Assembly: GCA_947175645.1 (NCBI GenBank) | Contig: CAMWNP010000008.1 | Coordinates: 1 to 64,000, forward strand | Direction: 5' to 3' | Length of the DNA: 64,000 nt | Source: an uncultured Porphyromonadaceae bacterium | GTDB taxonomy: Bacteria > Bacteroidota > Bacteroidia > Bacteroidales > Muribaculaceae | In this document: piece after piece, positions 36,104 to 44,289 of the stretch | Numbering within the stretch: the stretch's first letter is position 1 | Layout of the letters: each line of letters opens with the position of its first letter | Translations under genes and position numbers: made by a program | The notes under the pieces: generated by a model | What the model was told of the DNA's origin: nothing | The model's database searches: none | What the model saw: only the letters and a program-made list of their open reading frames with translations

Positions 36104-37855
36104 CTACAGCACCAACTTAAAGGAATTTATCAGGTCACGTATAGCCGGATTCTGTTCAACGATATGGTTGAGCAGTTCGCGGTCGTTCCACGTGTGGGGC
36201 GATCCTGCGTCGTGATTCTCGGTTATCTCAATCCTGAACAGGTCATTCATCAGTTGGTTGTGGATAAATGCCAGCAGATCAGGCATCTGTGATGACATGA
36301 CCATTGTCTGGGCATGATTCTCAACCGTTATCCTGAAGGTGTCGCCCTTGACACGTTCAGGCATTGATGCACGCATGGTGTTCACCAGCACCTGCTCCTT
36401 GGGGTGCAGGTTCATGTAGTCACGCCATGCCGCTATTACCGCTTCATCCGTATAGGCGTTTGTCCTGGTCGCACGCGTAGGTGCGGCGGTCTGCTGCTGC
36501 GTGGTGTCAGGCCCCTTCTTGAGGTCACGCAGCGATGGTCCGGACATCAGCGGAGACTTACGCCTGACAGCCGGCTGAGTAGCCTTGGGAGGAGGTGGCG
36601 GAGGAATGTTGACGGCGCGTTTCTGCTGAGGTTCAGGTGTAGTCTGTGGTTTAGGGGCAGACTCCTGTTTCTGCTGCTGTTGAGGTGCGGAATAACTCTC
36701 TTGGGGCTCAGCGACTATTGGTTTTAAACGCCCCTCGCCGTCGTCGCTATAGTTTAGGGAGGGGCTTAGTTGTTGGCACAGCCGGATCAGCAGAAGTTCC
36801 ACAAGAAACGTTTTGTTCGATGCCTGCCTGTAGTTCAGGTCAGCCTCGTTACACAAACTCATGGCTGCGTAGAAAAATTGTGGCGGACACTTCATGGCCA
36901 GTTCCGTCATCTGTTTTTTCAGATTCTCATCAGCATCAAGAATATCAAGCGTGGCGGGAGTCTGGGCCAGCATCAGGTCACGCAGGAATGACGCCAGACC
37001 GTTGATGAAAAAGTGCGAGTCGAAACCCTTGTCACGTATCTCCTTGTAAATCAGCAGTGCCTGAGGCACGTTACCGCTGAGAAATGCTTCCATCAGCCGG
37101 GTGTAGTAACTCTCGTCAAGAACATTGAGGTTCTCAATGGTGGAGCGGTAGGTTATGTTGCCGCGTGATGAAGCGGCAACCTGATCGAATATGGATAGGG
37201 CGTCACGCATGGCTCCGTCAGCCTTCTGGGCTATGATGCTCAGCGCCGGGCGCTCCGCAGTGTAACCCTCCTGCCGGGCAACGTACTCCAGATGATCCAC
37301 AATGTCTGACACCGTGATACGGTTGAAATCATAAATCTGGCAGCGCGACAGAATGGTGGGGAGAATCTTGTGTTTTTCAGTGGTGGCAAGAATGAACACC
37401 ACGTATGACGGAGGTTCCTCAAGCGTTTTCAGGAAAGCGTTGAACGCGCTGGATGAAAGCATGTGCACCTCATCGATTATAAAAACGCGGTATTTTCCGT
37501 TGGTGGGAAGCACTTGCACCTGCTCCGTGAGTTGGCGGATATCCTCCACGCCGTTGTTGGAGGCGGCGTCCAGTTCAACAATGTTGAGCGACCGCCCCTC
37601 GTTGAATGAGCGGCATGACTCACACTCGTTGCACGGGTTGCCGTCAGGCGTGGGATTCTCGCAGTTGATTGTTTTGGCGAAAATTCGTGCGCATGAGGTT
37701 TTTCCAACCCCGCGCGAGCCGCAGAACAGATAGGCATGAGCCAGTTTGTTGGTGGCTATGGCGTTACGCAGCGTCAGCGTCAGGGCCTTCTGTCCAACAA
37801 CGGAGTCAAATGTCGATGGACGATATTTTCGGGCTGATACAAGATAGTTTTCCAT
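36104..37855 (-). CDS. dnaX: DNA polymerase III subunit gamma/tau
   Basis: A 583-residue clamp-loader ATPase. Walker A GSRGVGKTS, a zinc-binding cysteine cluster (CENPTPDGNPCNECESC), Walker B VFIIDEVHMLS and sensor 1 ILATTEKHKILPTILSRCQ are present. After about residue 360 a proline/glutamine-rich linker leads to a C-terminal tau-like domain (about 465-583). The ATG at 37855 (MENYLVSARKYRP) is chosen over the GTG two codons upstream, because the -7 box TAAATTTG overlaps that GTG. Monocistronic. Confidence 0.95.
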   Translation of the reverse strand: MENYLVSARKYRPSTFDSVVGQKALTLTLRNAIATNKLAHAYLFCGSRGVGKTSCARIFAKTINCENPTPDGNPCNECESCRSFNEGRSLNIVELDAASNNGVEDIRQLTEQVQVLPTNGKYRVFIIDEVHMLSSSAFNAFLKTLEEPPSYVVFILATTEKHKILPTILSRCQIYDFNRITVSDIVDHLEYVARQEGYTAERPALSIIAQKADGAMRDALSIFDQVAASSRGNITYRSTIENLNVLDESYYTRLMEAFLSGNVPQALLIYKEIRDKGFDSHFFINGLASFLRDLMLAQTPATLDILDADENLKKQMTELAMKCPPQFFYAAMSLCNEADLNYRQASNKTFLVELLLIRLCQQLSPSLNYSDDGEGRLKPIVAEPQESYSAPQQQQKQESAPKPQTTPEPQQKRAVNIPPPPPPKATQPAVRRKSPLMSGPSLRDLKKGPDTTQQQTAAPTRATRTNAYTDEAVIAAWRDYMNLHPKEQVLVNTMRASMPERVKGDTFRITVENHAQTMVMSSQMPDLLAFIHNQLMNDLFRIEITENHDAGSPHTWNDRELLNHIVEQNPAIRDLINSFKLVL

Positions 37856-37860
37856 TGCCA

Positions 37861-37868
37861 CAAATTTA
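37861..37868 (-). promoter_or_regulatory. -7 element directly before dnaX
   Basis: TAAATTTG on the minus strand ends 5 bp before the ATG at 37855; the arrangement resembles that of lepB. Confidence 0.4.
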
Positions 37869-38013
37869 CAAAAAAACTTTCAAATATCTTTTCCATCTCC
37901 CCCAAAAAAAACAGTATGGCAAAATCCACTTAGTCTGTGTCAATAAATCCCTTAGACCGGTTCTTATATCAAAAAAAATTTAAGTAAACGGGTTTTGATA
38001 TGAAAATTTTTAC

Positions 38014-38021
38014 TATATTTG
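38014..38021 (+). promoter_or_regulatory. -7 element of the TM2-domain gene
   Basis: TATATTTG, about 90 bp upstream of the ATG; a TTTG at 37994-37997 is 16 bp away, shorter than ideal. Confidence 0.5.
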
Positions 38022-38062
38022 CGCCATCGTTATAATTAATCAATCATTTTGCAGCCGTTTAA

Positions 38063-38096
38063 GGAGATTGCGGGTGCAAATCACTAACAAATCTCC
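38063..38096 (+). promoter_or_regulatory. Leader hairpin before the TM2 gene
   Basis: GGAGATT (38063-38069) pairs with AATCTCC (38090-38096) within the predicted 5' leader, 15 nt before the ATG. It could influence ribosome access; no regulator is evident. Confidence 0.4.
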
Positions 38097-38111
38097 ATCC
38101 GCTCAAAAACA

Positions 38112-38327
38112 ATGAAATCTAAAACTACAGCAATTCTGCTTTGCTTCTTCCTCGGTGGATTTGGTGCACACTGGTTCTATCTCGGTAAAATGGGCTTTGG
38201 TATCCTTTACCTGCTCACCGGTGGTCTTTGTGGTATCGGCACACTCGTTAACTTCATCCAGTTCCTGATGATGTCAAACGAAGATTTCGATGCTAAATAC
38301 AACACTCCCGCAGCACCTCAGGCATAA
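38112..38327 (+). CDS. TM2-domain membrane protein
   Basis: A 71-residue protein with two membrane helices joined by a short turn. ILLCFFLGGFGAHWFYLGK carries the conserved GxxGxHxFYLG of the TM2 family, followed by GILYLLTGG and a second helix. The C-terminus is a short Pro/Ala tail. TM2 proteins are widespread small membrane proteins with no agreed bacterial function. It is monocistronic, with a promoter, a leader hairpin and a terminator. The strong signals imply good expression. Confidence 0.88.
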   Translation: MKSKTTAILLCFFLGGFGAHWFYLGKMGFGILYLLTGGLCGIGTLVNFIQFLMMSNEDFDAKYNTPAAPQA

Positions 38328-38361
38328 TTTCCCAAAGAGGATAAACTGAAAGAATAAAAAA

Positions 38362-38399
38362 CTGTATCTGAAGCACCTGCTTCGTGATACAGTTTTTTT
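38362..38399 (+). terminator. Terminator of the TM2 gene
   Basis: CTGTATC and GATACAG arms with a further internal GAAGC/GCTTC pairing, then seven T. Confidence 0.85.
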
Positions 38400-38410
38400 G
38401 TATGCATACG

Positions 38411-38436
38411 AAAAAGGCTGTCATCCCGACAGCCTT
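38411..38436 (-). terminator. Terminator of the tiny ORF at 38.4 kb
   Basis: GGCTGTC/GACAGCC around a 5-nt loop, with five A on the plus strand, so it terminates minus-strand transcription coming from 38444-38515. Confidence 0.7.
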
Positions 38437-38443
38437 AAATTCG

Positions 38444-38515
38444 CTATAAACCAATCATTATCACATTTCTTGCTTTGTTTGATATTATAACATCATACGG
38501 TTCAAAAAGGTTCAT
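38444..38515 (-). CDS. Candidate 23-residue micro-protein (or small RNA)
   Basis: ATG at 38515, TAG at 38446-38444, terminator immediately after. The peptide starts MNLFEPYDVIIS and ends NVIMIGL. The end, the central VIIS and the MN start match the 30-residue ORF at 14590-14682. DNA identity also covers GTTATAATATCA and the 22 nt before the stop. Without a third sequence, a non-coding RNA cannot be excluded. Confidence 0.4.
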   Translation of the reverse strand: MNLFEPYDVIISNKARNVIMIGL

Positions 38516-38569
38516 TGACGTTTAAATTTTTTTGGAATCAAATATGCGGTGCTATATAAGCAAGCCTGT

Positions 38570-38829
38570 TTTAATCGGCGTCCTGAGCCGGATGCCAAGG
38601 TCTGATATGAGTTCCCGATCCCTGCACGCTTTGCTTTGCTTCAGCGTACAGGGTTACTGATAATCAATGTCCTACGGACATTTTTCCCTTTGAGGTAGAT
38701 ACCGGTAGAGCATACGGTCGGGGCGTCCTGAATAGGACGCCGATTTATCGTAACCCCGTACGCCGTAAGGCGTGCGGGGGATAGCATCAACTTATAGTGT
38801 TGGCGTCCGGCTCAGGACGCCGATTAAAA
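38570..38829. repeat. Inverted and direct copies of the dispersed hairpin repeat
   Basis: An inverted copy (38570-38655: tail AATCGGCGTCCTGAGCCGGA, then CCCTGCACGC...GCGTACAGGGTTAC) faces a direct copy (38722-38829: GCGTCCTGAATAGGACGCC, ATTTATCGTAACCCCGTACG, and the tail hairpin). Between them lies a small terminator-like hairpin TGTCC/GGACA followed by TTTTT (38668-38685). No gene lies in this part. From 38830 to 39043 the sequence is C-rich with TCTGACCAGTC-type short repeats. Confidence 0.75.
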
Positions 38830-39043
38830 CACGCATGCACCCACACTCCCCACACACCTCATCAGCCCCAGTCCGACCAGTCTGACCAGTCCGACCCATT
38901 TTTTTGCATTTTTTCCGCACATTTACGCACCCGAAAACACCCCCGTAACTCCCTGACCCACCGGAGCAAATGCCTGCGAAAATATCAGACTTTCCGCCTC
39001 ACCCCCTCTGACATTTTTTCGTCGGAAAAGCCGTTTTCCATAT

Positions 39044-39051
39044 TACCTTTG
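39044..39051 (+). promoter_or_regulatory. -7 element of the DUF6291-like gene
   Basis: TACCTTTG, 30 bp before the chosen ATG at 39082. It supports that start over an upstream in-frame extension. Confidence 0.5.
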
Positions 39052-39081
39052 CAGCGACAAACCCACAAAATCAGTAAGAAT

Positions 39082-39732
39082 ATGAAAAACATCATCATCA
39101 AGGAAGAGTGGATCAAGGCACTCGAGGAAGAATCCGTTGAACTGCGCGACACCGTCATGGGCGCCATCTATGATTACGCACTCCGTGGCAAGGAACCGGA
39201 AGGATTGCCACCCGTGGCAGCAGTGGCCTACAGGCTCATCAAGGCCGAGATCATAGCCATGGAACGTGACCTTGACTTCGACGGCGCACGCGAAGCCGCC
39301 ATCCGCAGGAAACGTGCCATGCAGCGGCGTGCCGAACGGCAGGCAGCACGCAACAGCGAGGAAAAACGTCAGAACGCCGGAGCCCGGGTCATAACCATAG
39401 AGAAACGTCCCATCCACAACGCCCGTCCGCTCCCCAAATCAGGCAAGGTGCCACAGACACACGTCAACGACTACGACCACTTCAATTCATTCGAGGAGTT
39501 CTACGACCTCTACCCCGGGCAGAAAGATGATATCATGGAGGAGTACTCACGCCTGGTGTGGCAGTTCGGCAAACTGAACGATGAGATGGACACCCTTCCC
39601 ATAGCCCTGCGCAATCACATCGGGTGGCACCGCACCATGACCGAAAAAGGATACCGCACCGGACAATTCCCCACCATGCAGCGCTGGCTCACCGAACAGT
39701 CATGGCGTGACAGGCTGCCCGATGTGGAATGA
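39082..39732 (+). CDS. DUF6291-like protein, possible phage-type replication or regulatory protein
   Basis: A 216-residue soluble protein. The N-terminal helical part (IIIKEEWIKALEEESVELRDT) resembles DUF6291 domains, which are common in phage and integrative-element replication proteins. A basic arginine-rich stretch follows (about residues 75-105). The C-terminal module FEEFYDLYPG...WRDRLP resembles the end of replication initiators. The ATG at 39082 follows a -7 box; the upstream in-frame extension is encoded by repeat and low-complexity DNA and is not believed. It stands alone between hairpin repeats and a riboswitch. The function is inferred, not shown. Confidence 0.6.
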   Translation: MKNIIIKEEWIKALEEESVELRDTVMGAIYDYALRGKEPEGLPPVAAVAYRLIKAEIIAMERDLDFDGAREAAIRRKRAMQRRAERQAARNSEEKRQNAGARVITIEKRPIHNARPLPKSGKVPQTHVNDYDHFNSFEEFYDLYPGQKDDIMEEYSRLVWQFGKLNDEMDTLPIALRNHIGWHRTMTEKGYRTGQFPTMQRWLTEQSWRDRLPDVE

Positions 39733-39809
39733 TACCCCGGTGGTATAATTCCCCAAGCCCCGATTTTTTTTGGACAGTCAACATTCTTTGATTTTTCTGA
39801 AAATATTAC

Positions 39810-39817
39810 TACCTTTG
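39810..39817 (+). promoter_or_regulatory. -7 element of the TPP riboswitch operon
   Basis: TACCTTTG, 21 bp before the riboswitch begins. Confidence 0.55.
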
Positions 39818-39837
39818 CGGTGACAAACATAATTTAT

Positions 39838-39916
39838 TAGGGGTGCTAAGTCACAGAAGACTGGCTGAGATCATACCCTTATAACCTGATCCGGGTAATA
39901 CCGGCGTAGTGAAAAT
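39838..39916 (+). promoter_or_regulatory. TPP (THI-box) riboswitch
   Basis: Aptamer with GGGGTGCT at the start, CTGGCTGAGATCATACCC (P2/P3 core) and ACCTGATCCGGGTAATACCGGCGTAG (P4/P5 core, given in two parts here: CTGATCC and GGGTAATACCGG). It ends 7 bp before the receptor ATG. No terminator stem fits in that distance, so control is probably at translation initiation. Confidence 0.95.
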
Positions 39917-39922
39917 AAACAG

Positions 39923-42151
39923 ATGAAAAAACTTGCATTAGCGGTGACGGCTATTGCCGTGGCACCGCTGGCGTGGGGTGATGACAATATCCCCGCCGAT
40001 TCAATGAGTGTGAAACTCACCGATGTGGTGGTAGTAGCAAACCGTGCCGACTACAAGACCCCGGTAGCATTCTCAACCGTGACAAAGGCTCAGATAGAAA
40101 AGAGCAATGATGGTCATGACATCCCGTTTTTACTTGATTATACACCTTCAGTGGTGACCACTTCCGATGCAGGCGCAGGTATAGGCTATTCTTCAATCAG
40201 GGTTCGCGGCACCGACGGCTCACGAATTAATGTTACCGCCAACGGTGTGCCCATCAATAACCCTGAAAGCCACAATGTGTACTGGGTCAACATGCCTGAC
40301 CTTGCCTCCTCACTCACTGACATACAGATTCAGCGCGGCGTGGGCACATCCACCAATGGTGCGGGAGCGTTCGGTGCTTCCATAAACATGATTACCGATA
40401 CTCCTTCAACAGTTCCATACGCCACCGTTTCCGGCAGTTACGGCTCCTACAACAGTAATAAGGAGACTTTGCGTGTCGGGACAGGACTGATGGGTGGCCA
40501 CTGGATGGCCGATGTCAGACTGAGTCATCTCGGCAGCGATGGTTACATTGACCGTGCCTGGTCAAAACTGTGGAGTTACTTCGGTCAGGTAGCCTACAAG
40601 ACTGACAATACACTCGTCAGACTGCTGGCTTTCGGCGGAAAGGAACAGACCTACATGGCCTGGGACTATGCATCGAAAGAACAGATGGAGGAATACGGAC
40701 GTCGCTATAATCCGTGCGGCGAATATATTGATAACGCAGGGAATGTGGCATACTACCCTGATCAGACAGACAATTACATCCAGCACCACTTTCACCTGCT
40801 GCTCACACAGAACCTGTCAGATGCCCTCACTCTCAACGTCGGACTCCATTACACAAAGGACGATGGTTACTACAACCAGTATAAAACCAACCGCACTTTG
40901 GAAGAATACGGTCTTGAGCCTTACTATATCGATGGAGAAAAAATAAAGAAAAGTGACCTTGTGCGCCTGAAAAAGAACCGCAACGGGTTCGGAGGAGGTC
41001 TGTTCTCCTTCGCATATAATCAGGGAATAGTTCAGGCACAGGCCGGGGGTGCGATCAATAATTTCAAGGGAAACCACTTCGGACAGGTGGCATGGGTCAG
41101 AAACTACGTCGGAAGCATTGACCCGCTGCAGGAATACTACCGCAATAAAGGTGAGAAATTCGACGCTAACATCTTCGCCCGTGCAAATGTGGCGGTGTCA
41201 AACAATGTCCGGGCGTTCGCTGACCTCCAGTATCGCTACATTACCTACAGTATCACCGGACGAAGCGACAACTTTGACTACAACACCGGCGACATGCAAC
41301 TGCTTGACATTCACCGAACCTATAACTTCTTCAATCCCAAGGTGGGTGTGAACTGGCAGATAAACAATGCCAACCGCCTGTTCGCATCCTGGAGTGTAGC
41401 CCACAAAGAGCCGGTACGCGACAACTTCACTGACAGCGACATGAAGCATCTTCCCACAGCCGAACGTCTGTTCGACTACGAGGCGGGCTACAGTTACAAC
41501 ACATCGGTTTTCTCAGCGGGAGTCAACCTTTACTACATGGACTATAAGAACCAACTCGTTGCTACCGGAGAATTATCGGACACAGGTAATCCGCTGAGTG
41601 TGAACGTGCCTGACAGTTACCGTGCCGGAATAGAGATCCAGACCACACTCCGCCCCTGCTCATGGTTCAACTGGAACTTCAATACCACACTCTCACGAAA
41701 CCGCATCAAGAACTTCACCGAGTATATCTACGAAGATGAGTGGACTAACCCTATATCATTTGATCTGGGTGATACGCCAATCTCATTCTCTCCCGACGTG
41801 ACACTGTTCAACTCCTTCAGTTTCACCGTAAAGGGATTCGAGGCAAACCTCAACAGCAAATATGTGTCAAAACAGTATCTGAACAATGCCAGAAACAATG
41901 AGCAGGCTCTTGACTCTTATTTCGTGACCGATCTGCATCTCGGCTACACCTTCAGGAATGTTCTCTCAGCGAAGGAAATACGCACCGGTTTCACCATCTA
42001 TAACATCTTCAACGAGAAATATTGCAGCAACGGTTATGCCGGCGCGGGCTACTACGTGAACGATGCCGGAGAAAAAGTCATCTACCGCTACTCCGGCTAT
42101 GCCGCTCAGGCCCCCACTAACGTGATGGCATCCGTAACTCTCACATTCTAA
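39923..42151 (+). CDS. TonB-dependent receptor for thiamine or a precursor
   Basis: A 742-residue outer-membrane transporter. Signal peptide 1-19 (ending AWG), a plug domain to about residue 180 (VRGTDGSRINVTANGVPINNPESH), then a 22-strand-type barrel ending ASVTLTF with C-terminal phenylalanine. The TPP riboswitch just upstream marks the substrate as thiamine, its phosphates or a related compound. No SusD partner or N-terminal carboxypeptidase-like domain is present. The PnuT-like permease follows after 16 bp, giving a two-step import route across both membranes. Confidence 0.92.
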   Translation: MKKLALAVTAIAVAPLAWGDDNIPADSMSVKLTDVVVVANRADYKTPVAFSTVTKAQIEKSNDGHDIPFLLDYTPSVVTTSDAGAGIGYSSIRVRGTDGSRINVTANGVPINNPESHNVYWVNMPDLASSLTDIQIQRGVGTSTNGAGAFGASINMITDTPSTVPYATVSGSYGSYNSNKETLRVGTGLMGGHWMADVRLSHLGSDGYIDRAWSKLWSYFGQVAYKTDNTLVRLLAFGGKEQTYMAWDYASKEQMEEYGRRYNPCGEYIDNAGNVAYYPDQTDNYIQHHFHLLLTQNLSDALTLNVGLHYTKDDGYYNQYKTNRTLEEYGLEPYYIDGEKIKKSDLVRLKKNRNGFGGGLFSFAYNQGIVQAQAGGAINNFKGNHFGQVAWVRNYVGSIDPLQEYYRNKGEKFDANIFARANVAVSNNVRAFADLQYRYITYSITGRSDNFDYNTGDMQLLDIHRTYNFFNPKVGVNWQINNANRLFASWSVAHKEPVRDNFTDSDMKHLPTAERLFDYEAGYSYNTSVFSAGVNLYYMDYKNQLVATGELSDTGNPLSVNVPDSYRAGIEIQTTLRPCSWFNWNFNTTLSRNRIKNFTEYIYEDEWTNPISFDLGDTPISFSPDVTLFNSFSFTVKGFEANLNSKYVSKQYLNNARNNEQALDSYFVTDLHLGYTFRNVLSAKEIRTGFTIYNIFNEKYCSNGYAGAGYYVNDAGEKVIYRYSGYAAQAPTNVMASVTLTF

Positions 42152-42167
42152 GGATTCTAAGGACAGT

Positions 42168-42773
42168 ATGGAGGAAGTAATCGCATTTTTCACCCCCGAA
42201 AGATTTCTGGAGATAGGAGGACTGCTGGTAGGTCTGGGCTATCTTTACTTCGAGTATCATGCCAACCCACTGGTGTGGCTTATGAGTGTCATCATGCCCA
42301 TGATCTCCATGGTGATATACTTCAAAGCAGGGATATATGCTGATTTCGCCATAAACATCTATTATCTGATTATAGCCGTATACGGTTATGTTGCATGGAG
42401 TTTCAATCTCCGGCGCCGTAAAAAGGAGCCGCTCCCCATAAGCCATCTTCCGCGGGGGTATTATCTCCCTGCGGGAGCGGTGCTGGCGGCTCTGTTCTTT
42501 CTCATGTCATGGGCGCTGATACGCTTCACCAACAGCACCGTCCCTCACTGGGATGCCTTCACTACAGCCCTGAGCATTGTTGCCATGTGGATGCTGGCAA
42601 GAAAATATGCGGAACAATGGCTCGCATGGTTCGTGGTGGATGCCGCATGTGCGGGACTTTATTTCTACAAAGGGATATATTTCTATTCAGTCCTGTATGC
42701 CGTCTACACCGTTATCGCACTGTTAGGCTACCGCAAATGGCTCAGACTGATGGCATCAGAGAACCGGGTCTAA
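42168..42773 (+). CDS. pnuT: PnuC-family thiamine transporter PnuT
   Basis: A 201-residue membrane protein with about seven hydrophobic helices. It contains the PnuC-family core: WLMSVIMPMISMVIYFKAGIYADFAINIYYLIIAVYGYVAW region (about residues 34-75), with YGYVAW, and the late WFVVDAACAGLYFYKGIYFYSVLYAVY region. TPP riboswitch control marks it as the thiamine type (PnuT) rather than the nicotinamide riboside type. Facilitated uptake normally depends on trapping by thiamine pyrophosphokinase; thiN, often the next gene in Bacteroidota, is absent. The stop overlaps convergent queG by 4 bp. Confidence 0.88.
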   Translation: MEEVIAFFTPERFLEIGGLLVGLGYLYFEYHANPLVWLMSVIMPMISMVIYFKAGIYADFAINIYYLIIAVYGYVAWSFNLRRRKKEPLPISHLPRGYYLPAGAVLAALFFLMSWALIRFTNSTVPHWDAFTTALSIVAMWMLARKYAEQWLAWFVVDAACAGLYFYKGIYFYSVLYAVYTVIALLGYRKWLRLMASENRV

Positions 42774-43669
42774 CCCTTGTCCATATACCGGAGGTTCCGC
42801 TGTAATCCCTCGAGTTTGGCCCTTTTCACCGCAGAGTGGCGGAAGATTGTGCTGAACTCCTCCCGGGTCATGCAGCGCACCTGTTCAAGTGTCAGAGTCC
42901 TCAGAGAATCTCTCAGATGAAACTCCATGACGTCTGTTTCAGGAACATCCCGGTTATGTGGGCATACGCGCTGACATTCATCGCACCCGTAAAGCATCTT
43001 CAGGTCTGTTCCGGCAGGCAGTTCACCCTTGTGCTCTATGCTGAGATATGAGTGACACCTCCGGGCGTCGATCTTCCCTCCGCCGGTTATAGCCTTTCCC
43101 GGACAACTGTATATACACCTGTCACACCCCATGCATCCGTATTCTATGGGCTTGTCAGGCTCAAGAGGTGCATCGGTTATTATCTCGCACAGGAAGCAGA
43201 ACGACCCTACACCGGGCACTATCACAAGTCCGTTGCGCCCGGCAAACCCCACGCCGCTTTTCAGTGCCCAGTAACGTTCACGCACCGGAGCGGTGTCGAC
43301 ACAGATCCGTGCACCGTAGCCATGCGCGGCAAGCAGTTCCGTAAGCGGACGCATCATGGCGCGCGCCACCTCATGATAGTCATCACCATGAGCATACATC
43401 GCCAAAGATGCCTCTGCGGAGCCTTCTGCCGCATGATAATAGTTCAGGGCAAGGGAGATAACGGAACGGGCGCCCGGAAGCAAGTGTGAGGGATCTGAAC
43501 GCAAATCCGGATACTTTTCCAGATAATCCATACCGGCATTGTTGCCCTCGCCGAGCCACTCCCTGTAACTGCTGACCCATGATGCGTCAACCGGGGCTGC
43601 CTCCGCAACGCCGAACGCGCTGAAGCCGCTCTCAAGCGCCAACTGTTTCAAATCCTCCTTTAGTGTCAT
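42770..43669 (-). CDS. queG: Epoxyqueuosine reductase
   Basis: A 299-residue cobalamin and 4Fe-4S enzyme catalysing the last step of queuosine synthesis in tRNA. Two ferredoxin-type clusters are visible: CMGCDRCIYSCP and CDECQRVCPHN. KSGVGFAGRNGLVI and the N-terminal GFSAFGVA are typical. It lacks the C-terminal HEAT repeats of longer QueG proteins, in line with shorter forms. The start ATG overlaps the stop of the upstream deacetylase gene, so it is the last gene of a minus-strand operon. Confidence 0.93.
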   Translation of the reverse strand: MTLKEDLKQLALESGFSAFGVAEAAPVDASWVSSYREWLGEGNNAGMDYLEKYPDLRSDPSHLLPGARSVISLALNYYHAAEGSAEASLAMYAHGDDYHEVARAMMRPLTELLAAHGYGARICVDTAPVRERYWALKSGVGFAGRNGLVIVPGVGSFCFLCEIITDAPLEPDKPIEYGCMGCDRCIYSCPGKAITGGGKIDARRCHSYLSIEHKGELPAGTDLKMLYGCDECQRVCPHNRDVPETDVMEFHLRDSLRTLTLEQVRCMTREEFSTIFRHSAVKRAKLEGLQRNLRYMDKG

Positions 43670-44289
43670 CAGTGCATGTTGAGGGGAAGGAGTTCATAGC
43701 CCTGATCAAGGAGCCACTCTATGGCCTGAGGAAGCGCCTGATGCGTGTGTTCAAGTGACTTCAGCGAGTCATGGAACACAATTATAGACCCGTTTCTGGT
43801 GTAACGTTTTACGTTGTGGAGAATCTTCGCCGAGGGGAGTGTGGGGTCGTAATCGCGGGTAATGACATCATACATCACCACGTTGAAACTTTTCTTCACG
43901 GCATGGGCTTGTTTCCAGCGCATAATTCCGTGGGGAGGACGGAACAGATGACTGTCGATGTAGGTTTCCGCCTGCCGGATGTCACGCAGATAAGTGGGCC
44001 AGGTGACTTTCATTCCCTGTATATGGTGCATCGTATGGTTGCCGTAGGCATGTCCGCGCCGTTTTATCTCCCGGAACAGTTCGGGATGTTTCCTCACGTT
44101 GTCTCCTACCATGAAGAAAGTGGCCTTGACTCCGTAGCGGTCAAGGATGTCAAGAATCAGCGGTGTGGACTCGGGTATCGGGCCGTCGTCAAACGTGAGG
44201 AACGCACGCTTTTGCTTGCGACCGGGTAAACGCCATATCGCCTCCGGAAAAAGGAGGCGATACAGCAGAGGTGGTTGTTCGATAAGCAT
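43669..44289 (-). CDS. Polysaccharide deacetylase (NodB/CE4)
   Basis: A 206-residue CE4 domain. Motif 1 TFDDGP, motif 2 GNHTMHH (HxxxH/N metal ligands), motif 3 RPPHG and a later VFHDS fit a metal-dependent N-deacetylase of chitooligosaccharide or peptidoglycan-like substrates. No secretion signal was recognised; a short hydrophobic N-terminus is present. The enzyme may act in the cytoplasm or be anchored weakly. The start overlaps the end of the DUF2723 gene by one base, and its stop overlaps the queG start. Confidence 0.88.
   Translation of the reverse strand: MLIEQPPLLYRLLFPEAIWRLPGRKQKRAFLTFDDGPIPESTPLILDILDRYGVKATFFMVGDNVRKHPELFREIKRRGHAYGNHTMHHIQGMKVTWPTYLRDIRQAETYIDSHLFRPPHGIMRWKQAHAVKKSFNVVMYDVITRDYDPTLPSAKILHNVKRYTRNGSIIVFHDSLKSLEHTHQALPQAIEWLLDQGYELLPLNMH

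Noticed and set aside
36183..36200. Second parS site
   Set aside because: GTTCCACGTG is only half of the palindrome and lies inside dnaX.
38797..39081. N-terminal extension of the DUF6291-like protein
   Set aside because: It is low-complexity (Thr/Pro/Ser/Gln) sequence from the repeat and C-rich spacer, and precedes the -7 box at 39044-39051.
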